Shown here one piece after another: positions 33,564-41,874 of a stretch of DNA of 64,000 nucleotides; positions within the stretch are counted from its first letter, which is position 1; each line of letters begins with the position of its first letter. Made by a program: the position numbers and the translations under genes. The notes under the pieces were generated by a model. The model worked only from the letters and a program-made list of their open reading frames with translations. It was not told the DNA's origin and did no database searches. The stretch comes from Micromonospora sp. NBRC 110009 (GTDB lineage Bacteria > Actinomycetota > Actinomycetes > Mycobacteriales > Micromonosporaceae): the NCBI RefSeq assembly GCF_030518795.1, contig NZ_CP130427.1:1-64000 (forward strand), in the 5' to 3' direction.

Positions 33564-34607
33564 ATGGACGCGAGGATCAACCGACAGATTTTCGACACCG
33601 AGCAGGTGCCGGCGACGGACCGCTTCGGGCTGTGGCTGGACATGCTCGCCGCCACGCCCGCGCTCATGCGGATACGCACCGAGCACGCCGACGACTTCGT
33701 CGCGCGGGCCGAGTTCCTCGACCTGGGCCCGGTACAGCTGATCCGCCACCGCTACCCCTCACTGGACGGGGTCCGGACCCGGAAGCTGATCCAGCGTTCC
33801 GACGCGGACTACTACCTGCTCGCGCTGACCCTCGCCGGCACCGGCATCGCCGACCAGGACGGGCAGCGCGGCGTCTGCCGCCCCGGCGACTTCACCTTCT
33901 ACGACTGCGCCCGCCCGCAGGAGCTCAGCCACCACGGTGACGACCACGGGCGCGAGCCCGCGAGCTCCATCGTGGCCCTCATCCCGTACGACGCGCTGCC
34001 CCTGCCGCACCGCCGGCTCGCCCCGCTGTTCGCCGGCCGGATGTCCGGCAACGAGGGGATCGGCGCCCTGCTCGCCGACTACCTCATCCGGCTCACCAGC
34101 CATCCCGAGCAGTACCACGCGGTGGACGCGGAACGGCTGGCCGCCACCGGGCTCGACCTGGTCTCCATGCTGCTCGGCCGGCACCTGATGTCCGAGGACG
34201 CGGTGCCCACCGAGGTCCGCCGGCGGGCGCTGCTGTCCCAGGTGCGCGCCCACGTCCGCCAGCACCTCGGGGACGCCACGCTGAGCCCGCAGTCGATCGC
34301 CGACGCACACCACATCTCGGTCCGGTCACTGCACCGGCTCTTCGAGGCCGAGGACACCACGGTCGCGGCGTACATCCGGGACCAGCGACTGGAGCGATGC
34401 CGCCGCGACCTCGCCGACCCGGCCCTGCGGGACCGGCCCATCCAGATGATCGCCGGCCGCTGGGGCTTCCGGGACAAGGCGCACTTCAGCCGGGCGTTCC
34501 GGGCCGCGTACGAACAGACGCCTCAGGCGTACCGGGGGCGGCATCTCGAACAGGCACGCATCGTCAACCGTGCGGCGTCCGTGGTCAACTCCGAGCCGCA
34601 ATACTGA
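33564..34607 (+). CDS. AraC-family transcriptional regulator
   Basis: A 347-residue regulator. The N-terminal 210 residues form an AraC-binding-like beta domain (DADYYLLALTLAGTGIADQDGQRGVCRPGDFTFYD). The C-terminal domain (about 235-335) has two helix-turn-helix units: SPQSIADAHHISVRSLHRLF and IQMIAGRWGFRDKAHFSRAFRAAYEQTPQAYR. The ATG at 33564 has GGGGG upstream; a GTG at 33540 would add eight residues. No obvious target gene adjoins it; the convergent topoisomerase gene is 200 bases away. Confidence 0.88.
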   Translation: MDARINRQIFDTEQVPATDRFGLWLDMLAATPALMRIRTEHADDFVARAEFLDLGPVQLIRHRYPSLDGVRTRKLIQRSDADYYLLALTLAGTGIADQDGQRGVCRPGDFTFYDCARPQELSHHGDDHGREPASSIVALIPYDALPLPHRRLAPLFAGRMSGNEGIGALLADYLIRLTSHPEQYHAVDAERLAATGLDLVSMLLGRHLMSEDAVPTEVRRRALLSQVRAHVRQHLGDATLSPQSIADAHHISVRSLHRLFEAEDTTVAAYIRDQRLERCRRDLADPALRDRPIQMIAGRWGFRDKAHFSRAFRAAYEQTPQAYRGRHLEQARIVNRAASVVNSEPQY

Positions 34608-34805
34608 CTGCGGGCCGACGGCCGGGAAACCGGCGCGGCCCACTGGTATCGGGGGGCCGTGGCGAGGCGCCCGCGACAGTTCCGTCGCGGGCGACCGCCC
34701 GGTGCCGGCGCCCGCAGCGGCGGACGCGCCCCGACCACCGGCCCTCGACGGCCACGCCGGTTTCCGGCCCCGTCGTACTTCCCCCAGGACTCGCGGCGGG
34801 GCCGG

Positions 34806-35789
34806 TCAGGCCTCCTCCAACAACACCAGGACGGCCTTCTCCACCGCCTCCCGCGGCATCTCGGGCTCCACCGGGGCAACCACCCCGTCGTGGTAGAGGT
34901 CGACCACCCGCGGGTCCACGTACGACGTCCGCGCCACGGTGGGCGTGTTGCCGAGCAGCTCGGCGACCGACCGCATCACGGCGGCCACCGCCCGTTTGCG
35001 GGCCGTCGCGGACCGCTGCCCGGCCGCCGTCGCCAGCTCGGTGGCGGCCAGCACGGTGGCGTGCCAGGTACGGAAGTCCTTGGCCGTCATCTCCCCGCCG
35101 CTGGCGTCGCGCAGGTAGTCGTTGACCTCGTCGCTGCGGACGTCCCGCCAGGCCCGGCCGTCCCAGTAGCCGAAGAGCCGCTCCTGGGCCCGCCGCCGGC
35201 GACGCAGGTTGGTCAGCACCCGGCACAGCTCGGGATCCTCGATCCGGCGGACCTGCTCGATGCCGCCCTTGGCCGGAAACTCGAAGACCACGCAGCCGCC
35301 CCGGGACCGGGCGTGCTCGGGGCGCAGGGTGGCCACGCCGAAGGTGGGGTCGTCGCCGGTGGCGTACTGGTCGCTGCCGACCCGGAACGTCCCCATGTCC
35401 AGCAGCCGGGTGACCGTGGCGAGGACCCGCTCCCGGCGCAGCCCGCCCAGCGTCAGGTCCTGGCCGACCCGCTCGCGCAGCACCGGCAGCCGCTGCGCCA
35501 CCTCCAGCACGTGGTCGAACTTGGCCTCGTCGCGTTTCTGCCGCCACGCCGGGTGGTAGAGGTACTGCTTGCGGCCGGCCGCGTCGACCCCGGTGGCCTG
35601 GATGTGCCCGTTCGGATACGGCGAGATCCAGACGTCCTGCCAGGCCGGCGGGATGACCAACTCGCCCAGCCGGGCCAGCTCGTCGGGGTCGCGCACCGGC
35701 TCGCCCTTCGGATCGACGAAGAGCCAGCCCTTACCGCGCCGCCGGCGTCCGTACCCCGGCCCGCCCGGATCACTACGCCGCAATCGCAC
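34806..35789 (-). CDS. DNA topoisomerase IB
   Basis: A 327-residue poxvirus/eukaryote-like type IB topoisomerase, which relaxes supercoils through a 3'-phosphotyrosine. The catalytic tyrosine is in TSYVDPRVVDLY near residue 290, with the histidine in FRTWHAT and upstream Arg/Lys around GTFRVGSDQYA...FGVATLR and FEFPAKGGI. Overlaps the preceding glycosyltransferase gene by 17 bases, so it is the last gene of the heptose operon. The GTG start has no clear site of its own. Why a topoisomerase is attached to this operon is unclear. Confidence 0.9.
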   Translation of the reverse strand: MRLRRSDPGGPGYGRRRRGKGWLFVDPKGEPVRDPDELARLGELVIPPAWQDVWISPYPNGHIQATGVDAAGRKQYLYHPAWRQKRDEAKFDHVLEVAQRLPVLRERVGQDLTLGGLRRERVLATVTRLLDMGTFRVGSDQYATGDDPTFGVATLRPEHARSRGGCVVFEFPAKGGIEQVRRIEDPELCRVLTNLRRRRRAQERLFGYWDGRAWRDVRSDEVNDYLRDASGGEMTAKDFRTWHATVLAATELATAAGQRSATARKRAVAAVMRSVAELLGNTPTVARTSYVDPRVVDLYHDGVVAPVEPEMPREAVEKAVLVLLEEA

Positions 35790-36741
35790 CGGAGACCCGC
35801 ACCGCCCGTTCCGCCTCGTCCGCCGCGGCCAGCACCTCGTCGACCGGGATGGCCGCCAATATCGGGTCGCTTCCTACCCCGCCGGCGGCGGCCCAATCCC
35901 GGTCGCTCCGCGGGCGGCGCGTGACGCCCAGCACGCGGTGCCGGGGCCGGTCCGGCGGCGGCCCCCAGTGTGCCGGCGGGACCGGACCGAAGAGCACCAC
36001 CGAGGCAGTGCCGTACCCGGTGGCCAGGTGGGCGACGCCGGTGTCCCCGCTGACCACCAGCCGGGCGCCGGCGACCAGCGCGGCCAGCTCGGTCAGACCG
36101 GTCCGACCGGCGAGCACCGCCTCCGGCGGCAGCCCCGCGTCCCGGGCCACCCGGCCGGCCAGCTCCCGTTCCTCGGCGGAGCCGGTGAGCACCACCCGGT
36201 GGCCCCGGCCCGCCAGGGCCCGGGCCAGCGTCGCGAAGCGCTCCGCGGGCCAGCGCTTCGCGGGGATCTTGCTGCCCGGATGCAGCACCGTGGCGCCGGC
36301 CGGGGCCCCCGCAGCGGGCGGGCGGCGCAGCGCCAGGTCCGCCGGGTCGGCCGGCAGTCCGTACCCGTGCAGCAGCCGGCACCAGCGGCGGACCTCGTGC
36401 TCGTCGTCGTCCCACGCCGGGCCGTCGGGGTGGCCGGCCTCGGCGTTGCGGTAGGCGAGCAGCCGGTGCGGCCGGACGGCGGCCAGCAGCCGGTGCGACT
36501 GCGGGCCGCGGCCGTGCAGGTTGACCGCCACCTCCGGTGGCGGCCCGGACCAGGCGAGGCGGTCCAGGCCGGCGGTGGGCAGCACCCGGTCCACCGCGCC
36601 GACCAGGTCGGCCAGCGGGGCCAGCCAGGCCGGGGCGGCCAGCACCAGCTCCCGGTCCGGGAAGCCGGCCCGTAGGCCACGCAACGCCGGCACCGCCGTG
36701 GCCAGGTCGCCCACCCCGAGCGCCCGGAGCACCAGGATCAC
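35773..36741 (-). CDS. Glycosyltransferase family 9 (heptosyltransferase-like)
   Basis: A 322-residue GT9 protein. It starts VILVLRALGVGDLATAVPALRGL, the acceptor-domain signature, and contains LHPGSKIPAKRWPAERFATLA and SGDTGVAHLATGYGTASVVLFGP, the nucleotide-heptose binding segments. The family transfers ADP-heptose to LPS inner core in Gram-negatives. Here it sits among heptose synthesis genes in an organism without LPS, so the acceptor must be different. GTGA overlap with the SDR upstream; 17-base overlap with topoisomerase IB downstream. Confidence 0.87.
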   Translation of the reverse strand: MILVLRALGVGDLATAVPALRGLRAGFPDRELVLAAPAWLAPLADLVGAVDRVLPTAGLDRLAWSGPPPEVAVNLHGRGPQSHRLLAAVRPHRLLAYRNAEAGHPDGPAWDDDEHEVRRWCRLLHGYGLPADPADLALRRPPAAGAPAGATVLHPGSKIPAKRWPAERFATLARALAGRGHRVVLTGSAEERELAGRVARDAGLPPEAVLAGRTGLTELAALVAGARLVVSGDTGVAHLATGYGTASVVLFGPVPPAHWGPPPDRPRHRVLGVTRRPRSDRDWAAAGGVGSDPILAAIPVDEVLAAADEAERAVRVSGAIAA

Positions 36742-37442
36742 GGGTACGACGACTCCTGGTCGGCGCAGACCACCATCTCCCGCACGGCGCAGCCGGCCGG
36801 CTGGGAGAGGGCGAACATGATCGCGGCGGCGGTGTCGGCGGGCTCGTTGAGCGCGGCGTCCGGCCCGGGACGGTACTGCGCGTCCCGCTCGTCGAAGAAG
36901 GCGGTGCGCATGCCGCCCGGGATCAGCAGGGTGACCCCGACCGCGCCGGCCAGTTCGGCGGCGAGCGCCCGGGTGAAGCCGACCACCCCGAACTTCGCCG
37001 CGCAGTAGGCGGTGGCGTCGCTGACCGCCTTGACGCCGAGGGTGGAGGCGACGGTGACGATGCTCCCCCGGGACGCCTGCAGGTAGGGCAGCGCGGCCCG
37101 GATCACCGCCACGGTGGCGAGCAGGTCCACCGCGACGATCCGCTCCCAGGTCTGGGCCGGGACGTCGATCAGCTTGCCGGGCACGTCCATGCCGGCCGCG
37201 GTGACCACGGCGTCCAGGCCGCCGGAGCGTTCCGCCAGGTCCCGGGTGGCCACCTCGGCGGCCCGGGTGTCGGCCAGGTCGCACTCGACCCACGGCACCC
37301 CGTCGGCGGGGCGGTGCCGGTCCACCACGAGGGGGCGGCCGCCGGCCCGGGCCACCGCGGTGACCACCGCCGCGCCCAGCCCGCTCGACCCGCCGGTCAC
37401 CAGGACGGTGGGTCCGGCCCCAGGTGCCGCACTGGTGCTCAT
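36738..37442 (-). CDS. Short-chain dehydrogenase/reductase
   Basis: A 234-residue classical SDR. TGGSSGLG binds the cofactor, and the catalytic residues appear in SIVTVASTLGV (Ser) and AYCAAK (Tyr, Lys). It is too short and of the wrong class for an HldD-type sugar epimerase, which is an extended SDR. The position inside the heptose operon suggests it oxidises or reduces a sugar intermediate or modifies the final glycan, but this is inference. ATG overlaps the stop of the mini-ORF before it. Confidence 0.86.
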   Translation of the reverse strand: MSTSAAPGAGPTVLVTGGSSGLGAAVVTAVARAGGRPLVVDRHRPADGVPWVECDLADTRAAEVATRDLAERSGGLDAVVTAAGMDVPGKLIDVPAQTWERIVAVDLLATVAVIRAALPYLQASRGSIVTVASTLGVKAVSDATAYCAAKFGVVGFTRALAAELAGAVGVTLLIPGGMRTAFFDERDAQYRPGPDAALNEPADTAAAIMFALSQPAGCAVREMVVCADQESSYP

Positions 37443-37513
37443 GCCGCCGCCTCCCTCCGGGCGGCGACGGCACGAGGCCCGACCGCGCCGAGCCGGACGA
37501 TCCGCTCGCTCAT
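37439..37513 (-). CDS. 24-codon coupled mini-ORF between hldE and the SDR gene
   Basis: An ATG reading frame of 24 residues, beginning MSERIVRLGAVGP and ending AARREAAA. Its ATG overlaps the hldE stop (ATGA), and its stop overlaps the SDR start (ATGA). GGAGGGAGG near its end is the ribosome-binding site for the SDR gene. It may encode a real small basic peptide, carry ribosomes across the gap between the two genes, or be fortuitous. Confidence 0.4.
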   Translation of the reverse strand: MSERIVRLGAVGPRAVAARREAAA

Positions 37514-39006
37514 TGCGCTCCCTCCGCCGTGGACCGGGTGACCGCCTCCCGGCGCCCGGCCTCCGCCAGGACCGCCGCGGCGGGCCAGCCGGCCGAGCCG
37601 CGACCGGCGCGGGCCGCCGCGATCATGTCGCTGGTGGACCGGCCGTCCAGGTACGGCACGACCACCGTGTGCCCGCCCCAGCGGGCCAGGATCTCCGCCT
37701 CCGGCAGGGTCTCCTCGCCGCCGCCGCTGGCGTAGTCACCGCCCTTGACCCAGACGTCCGGGCGCAACCAGGACAGGGCGGCGTGCGGGGTCGGCTCGTC
37801 GAAGATGACCACGGCGTCCACGCAGCTCAGCGCGGCGAGCAGGCGGCTCCGGTCGCCCTGCGGCACGACCGGGCGCGCCGGTCCCTTCAGCCCGGCCACG
37901 CTGGCGTCGGAGTTGAGGCAGACCACCAGGCAGTCGCCGAGCTGCCGGGCCGCCTCGAGGGTCGCCACGTGCCCGGCGTGCAGCAGGTCGAAACAGCCGC
38001 CGGTGGCGACGACCGTGCCGCCGGCCGCGCGTACCTGGGCCACCACGGCACCGGCGGCGGCCGCGCCGATCCGGTCCCCGCCGGCGCTGACCACCACCGG
38101 GGAGGCGGTCCGCACGGGCGCCGGCAGCGCGGTCGCCACTCCCCCGCCGGCCACGTACGCGGACGCCTCGGCGACCGCCTCCTGCACCGCCTCGGAGACG
38201 AGCGCGCCCTGGGCCAGGGCGAGGGTGGCCGCGGCCGCGAACCGGTCTCCCGCCCCGCAGGTGTCCCCCTCGGCGGCCGGGGCCGGCACCACCAGCGGGG
38301 TGGAGCCGGCGTGGCAGAGCAGCGCGCCGTCCCCGCCCAGGGTGACCGCGACCGCGCCGGCCCGCCAGCGCTGGCGCAGGGTCTGCGCCCCCCGGGACGC
38401 GGTGACCAGCCGGGACCCGCCGGGCGGCAGCTTCGCCAGCTCCCGCGCCTCGGACTCGTTCGGGGTCACCAGCTGCGCCCCGGGCACCGCCGCCGGACCG
38501 CGCGGGTGCGGGTCCCAGACCACCGGAGCGCGGGTGGCGGAGAGCGCGGCCCGCAGCGCCGGGTGCCGGGCGACGCCCCGGCCGTAGTCGCTGACCAGCA
38601 CGGCGGAGGCGGTGGCGAGCAGCCGCAGCACCGCCTCGCTCGGCTCGCCCGGCTCGCCGGCCGGGCCGCCCCGGTCGTGCCGCAGCAGCACCCGGCCCCG
38701 GGCGTGCAGCCGGATCTTCTCCGGGGTGGCGCCGGCCAGCGGGAGCCCGTACAGCTGCACCCCGGCGGCGGCGAGCAGGGTGCCGATCCGGGCCCCGCCG
38801 GCGTCGTCGGCGAGCGCGGTGACCAGCGCGACCTCCGCGCCGCCGGCGGCGGCGAAGACCGCGGCCAGGCCGGCGCCCCCGGGCCGGTCGACGTACGTGC
38901 TCTCGTCGAGGACCGGGACCGGGGAGTCCGGGCAGAGCCGGTTCACCGTCCCCTCGACGTCCCGGTCCAGCAGGGTGTCACCGAGCACCACCACGGGTCC
39001 TGCCAT
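37510..39006 (-). CDS. hldE: Bifunctional heptose-7-phosphate kinase / heptose-1-phosphate nucleotidyltransferase HldE
   Basis: A 498-residue two-domain enzyme. The N-terminal ribokinase-like kinase (about 1-305) has the VLGDTLLDRDVEG start, the RPGGAG substrate motif and the catalytic EGDTCGAGDRF. The C-terminal cytidylyltransferase-like domain (about 340-470) has GCFDLLHAGHVATLEAAR with the HxGH motif, and WVKGGDY. It phosphorylates D-glycero-D-manno-heptose 7-phosphate and activates the 1-phosphate, normally as ADP-heptose. Start 39006 has GAGGAGG upstream; an ATG at 39021 overlapping the gmhA stop is the alternative. Confidence 0.93.
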   Translation of the reverse strand: MAGPVVVLGDTLLDRDVEGTVNRLCPDSPVPVLDESTYVDRPGGAGLAAVFAAAGGAEVALVTALADDAGGARIGTLLAAAGVQLYGLPLAGATPEKIRLHARGRVLLRHDRGGPAGEPGEPSEAVLRLLATASAVLVSDYGRGVARHPALRAALSATRAPVVWDPHPRGPAAVPGAQLVTPNESEARELAKLPPGGSRLVTASRGAQTLRQRWRAGAVAVTLGGDGALLCHAGSTPLVVPAPAAEGDTCGAGDRFAAAATLALAQGALVSEAVQEAVAEASAYVAGGGVATALPAPVRTASPVVVSAGGDRIGAAAAGAVVAQVRAAGGTVVATGGCFDLLHAGHVATLEAARQLGDCLVVCLNSDASVAGLKGPARPVVPQGDRSRLLAALSCVDAVVIFDEPTPHAALSWLRPDVWVKGGDYASGGGEETLPEAEILARWGGHTVVVPYLDGRSTSDMIAAARAGRGSAGWPAAAVLAEAGRREAVTRSTAEGAQ

Positions 39007-39017
39007 GCTCGACCTCC

Positions 39018-39698
39018 TCATCGGGCCCGCACCTCCCGGTCGGGGGCGTCCCCGAGCACCACCTCGACGCCGGTGCGCACCGGACCGGCCGCCGGCCGGG
39101 CGGCGAGCGCCGCGGGCAGGGCCCGGTCGACGTACTCGCAGAGCACGTGGGTGGCGACCAGATGCAGCTCCTGCACCACCTGGCTGTCCGGGGACTCGAT
39201 GGCGAGGGTCTCGTGGCACAGTTCGGCCAGTGGGTTCGGTGCGGGGCCGGTGAAGGCCCAGCAGCGCAGTCCGGTGTCGTGTGCGGCGTGGGCGGCGGTG
39301 AGGAGGTTGTCGCTGGTGCCGCTGGTGGACATGAGCAGGAGGATGTCGTCGGGTCGGCCGTGGGCGCGGACCTGGCGGGCGAAGACCTGCTGGTAGCCGT
39401 AGTCGTTGCCGATGGCGGTGAGGGCGGAGGTTTCGGCGTGCAGGGCGATGGCCGACAGGGGTTCGCGGTCGTCGCGGAGCTTGCCGACCAGTTCGGCGGT
39501 GAGGTGCTGGGCCTCGGCGGCGCTGCCGCCGTTGCCGGCCACCAGCAGCCGGCCGCCCCCGGCCAGCCGGTTCGCCAGCTCGCCGCCCCAGCGGGCCAGC
39601 AGCAGCTCCGACTGCCGCAGCGGCAGCAGCGCGGCGGCGAGCCGGGTCAGGTGGTCCTCCAGCACGGTGCCGCCGACCGCCGGCCCGGGCGCCGCCAT
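39018..39698 (-). CDS. gmhA: Sedoheptulose-7-phosphate isomerase GmhA (SIS domain)
   Basis: A 226-residue phosphosugar isomerase, the first step to D-glycero-D-manno-heptose 7-phosphate. Diagnostic are VAGNGGSAAEAQHLTAELVGK, FARQVRAHGRPDDILLLMSTSGTSDNL and the C-terminal QVVQELHLVATHVLCEYVD with the catalytic His and Glu. A poorly conserved 25-residue tail extends beyond the typical length. The start overlaps the glycosyltransferase stop by one base (TGATG). Confidence 0.93.
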   Translation of the reverse strand: MAAPGPAVGGTVLEDHLTRLAAALLPLRQSELLLARWGGELANRLAGGGRLLVAGNGGSAAEAQHLTAELVGKLRDDREPLSAIALHAETSALTAIGNDYGYQQVFARQVRAHGRPDDILLLMSTSGTSDNLLTAAHAAHDTGLRCWAFTGPAPNPLAELCHETLAIESPDSQVVQELHLVATHVLCEYVDRALPAALAARPAAGPVRTGVEVVLGDAPDREVRAR

Positions 39699-40915
39699 CA
39701 GGCGACCACCCGGGTGGGCCGGCGCACCGTGGCCACCGCGCCGTAGAGCTCCGCCAGCCGCTCAGCCGTCCCCGACCAGGAGTAGTGGGTCCGGGCCCGC
39801 TCCAGGGCCGCCGTGGCGTACGCGAAGCGACGGATCCGGTCGCCGAGGAGCCGGCGGATCGCCGCGCCGAGCGCCGCCGGGTCCCGGGCCGGCACCAGGT
39901 CCCCGGTCCGCCCCGGCACCACCGTGTCGACCAGCCCGCCGACGGCGGTGCCGAGCACCGGCACGCCGCACGCCATCGCCTCCAGCGGGGTGAGCCCGAA
40001 CGGCTCGTACCAGGGGGCGGCGACCAGCACGTCCGCCGAGCGGTACCAGCGACCCATCTCCTCCCGGGGCACCGCGCCGATCAGCTTGACCCGGTCGGCG
40101 ACGCCGCACGACTCGGCGAGCGCGCGCAGCCGCAGCGCGTACGGGTCGGTCTCCAGCAGCCCGGCCGGCGGGCCGCCCACCACCACGCACTCGGCGTCGG
40201 GGACCAGCGCGGTGGCCCGGATGACGTCCTGGAAGCCCTTGCGTTCCACCAGCCGGCCGACGGTGAGGATGCGCGCCCGGCCGCCCTCCCGCTCGGCGAC
40301 CGGGCCGAGCGGGGCGAACGTGGACAGGTTCACCCCGGACGGGATGACGGTCATCCGGGACCGGGGCACCCCCATCCGGACCAGCTCGGCGACCTCGTCC
40401 TGGCACTGGGCGACCACCCGGTCGACGGAGCGGCCCAGCTTCCGCTCGTGCCCGACCCGGCCCGGCGGACTGGTGTCCTGCGCGCCCTGGTGCCGCCGCT
40501 TCACGGTGCCGAGCGCGTGGTACGTCTGCACCACCGGCACCCCGGTGCGCCGCCCGGCGGCGAGCGCGGCGAGCCCGCTCATCCAGAAGTGCGCGTGGAC
40601 CACCTCGGGCTGCCAGTCGCCGGCGCGCCACCGCTCGGCCAGCCACTCCCCGAACGCCGGCATGTACGGCAGCAGGTCGTCCTTGGCGACCGGCTCGGCG
40701 GGCCCGGCGGGCACGTGCACCACGTCGTACCCGTCCGGGGCGCGGACCGTGACGGGCAGGTCCACGGCGTCGAGCCGGGTGTAGACCCGCACGTCGTGAC
40801 CGGCGGCCACGAGCGCGGCGGAGAGCTCCGCGACATGCGTGTTCTGGCCGCCGGCGTCCTCCCCGCCGAGGACGGCGAGCGGGCTGGCGTGCTCCGAGAT
40901 CATCGCGATGCGCAT
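39698..40915 (-). CDS. GT4 glycosyltransferase
   Basis: A 405-residue glycosyltransferase with the GT-B fold. It starts MRIAMISEHASPLAVLGGEDAGGQNTHV (acceptor domain, similar to MshA-like and sucrose-phosphate-synthase-like enzymes) and has VIPSGVNLSTFAP, TVGRLVERKGFQD and the donor motif PWYEPFGLTPLEAMACGVPVLGT. It probably transfers a sugar to the glycan built by this operon. The stop overlaps the gmhA start. Confidence 0.89.
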   Translation of the reverse strand: MRIAMISEHASPLAVLGGEDAGGQNTHVAELSAALVAAGHDVRVYTRLDAVDLPVTVRAPDGYDVVHVPAGPAEPVAKDDLLPYMPAFGEWLAERWRAGDWQPEVVHAHFWMSGLAALAAGRRTGVPVVQTYHALGTVKRRHQGAQDTSPPGRVGHERKLGRSVDRVVAQCQDEVAELVRMGVPRSRMTVIPSGVNLSTFAPLGPVAEREGGRARILTVGRLVERKGFQDVIRATALVPDAECVVVGGPPAGLLETDPYALRLRALAESCGVADRVKLIGAVPREEMGRWYRSADVLVAAPWYEPFGLTPLEAMACGVPVLGTAVGGLVDTVVPGRTGDLVPARDPAALGAAIRRLLGDRIRRFAYATAALERARTHYSWSGTAERLAELYGAVATVRRPTRVVA

Positions 40916-41874
40916 ACTTCCTCCTCCAGCAGCCGGTCCCAGTCGGCGAGAAAACGCTCCAGGCCGTAGCGGTTGCGGGCGGCGGCCCTGGCCTCGGCAC
41001 CCGCCCGGCGGGCGGCCGACGGGTCGTCGACGAAGGTCCGGGCCGCTTCCAGCAGCACGTCCATTCGGGTGGAGAGGGCGCCGGCGGACGGCGGCACCGC
41101 CGCCACCGCCTCGGTGGTGGCCAGCGCCACCACCGGCATGCCGATGGCCATCGCCTCGATCAGGCTCAGCCCGAGCGAGGTCCACCGGCACAGGTGCAGG
41201 TACGCCCGCCGCCGGGCCAGCTCGGCATGCATGGCGTGCTGTGGCACGTCGTCGTGGCTGGTCAGCCGCTCCGGAGGCAGCCCGAGCCGATCGGCCAGCC
41301 CGGCCACCCCCATGCCGTAGACGTCCAGCGGAGCGATCTCGGCGAAGCGGGTCAGCAGGTCGGTTCCGGTGACCCGCCAGCGGCGTACCGGCTCGTTGAT
41401 GACGACGGCCAGCCGGTCCAGCTCGCCGGTCCACTCGGCGGCCGGGGCGACCACCCCGTGCTCCACCACGGCGGTGCGGGTGCCGCCGTTGTCCCAGAAC
41501 AGCTCGTTGAAGTGGGTGACGTGGGTGAGCAGCAGGTCGTCCCGGTCGGCCATCGGGTGGCGGGTGTTCGGCACGTCGCCCTTCGGGGTGTTGTGCTCGA
41601 CGTAGATCGCCGGCAGGTCCCGGCCCACCCGGCGGCCCAGCCATTCGCAGGCCAGGTCGAACTCCTCCGGGCGTTGCAGCAGCACCACGTCCACGTCGGC
41701 GCGGCGCAGCTCCTGCGGGGTCACCTCGACGGCGGTGTCCGGCCATGGGTAGGTGCGCGCCCGGCCGAGGCCGTACGGGCCGCGGTCCGGGGTGACCGGC
41801 ACCAGGTACCGGTGTTTGCCGTGCACGAACGAGGTGGTCCACGATCCGTGCACGTGCCAGACCAGGACGTTCAT
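40900..41874 (-). CDS. Glycosyltransferase (GT-B fold)
   Basis: A 324-residue protein starting MNVLVWHVHGSWTTSFVHGKH. The C-terminal part has RWTSLGLSLIEAMAIGMPVVALATTE, the donor-binding glutamate motif of GT4-like enzymes; the N-terminal domain is less standard (LPAIYVEHNTPKGDVPNTRHP). It overlaps its downstream neighbour by 16 bases and its upstream neighbour by ATGA. Sugar donor and acceptor unknown; the operon suggests heptose or mannose. Confidence 0.8.
   Translation of the reverse strand: MNVLVWHVHGSWTTSFVHGKHRYLVPVTPDRGPYGLGRARTYPWPDTAVEVTPQELRRADVDVVLLQRPEEFDLACEWLGRRVGRDLPAIYVEHNTPKGDVPNTRHPMADRDDLLLTHVTHFNELFWDNGGTRTAVVEHGVVAPAAEWTGELDRLAVVINEPVRRWRVTGTDLLTRFAEIAPLDVYGMGVAGLADRLGLPPERLTSHDDVPQHAMHAELARRRAYLHLCRWTSLGLSLIEAMAIGMPVVALATTEAVAAVPPSAGALSTRMDVLLEAARTFVDDPSAARRAGAEARAAARNRYGLERFLADWDRLLEEEVCASR

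Noticed and set aside
36738-37442. SDR in the heptose operon as HldD epimerase
   Set aside because: It is a 234-residue classical SDR with TGGSSGLG and YCAAK, not an extended SDR with the C-terminal sugar-binding domain.
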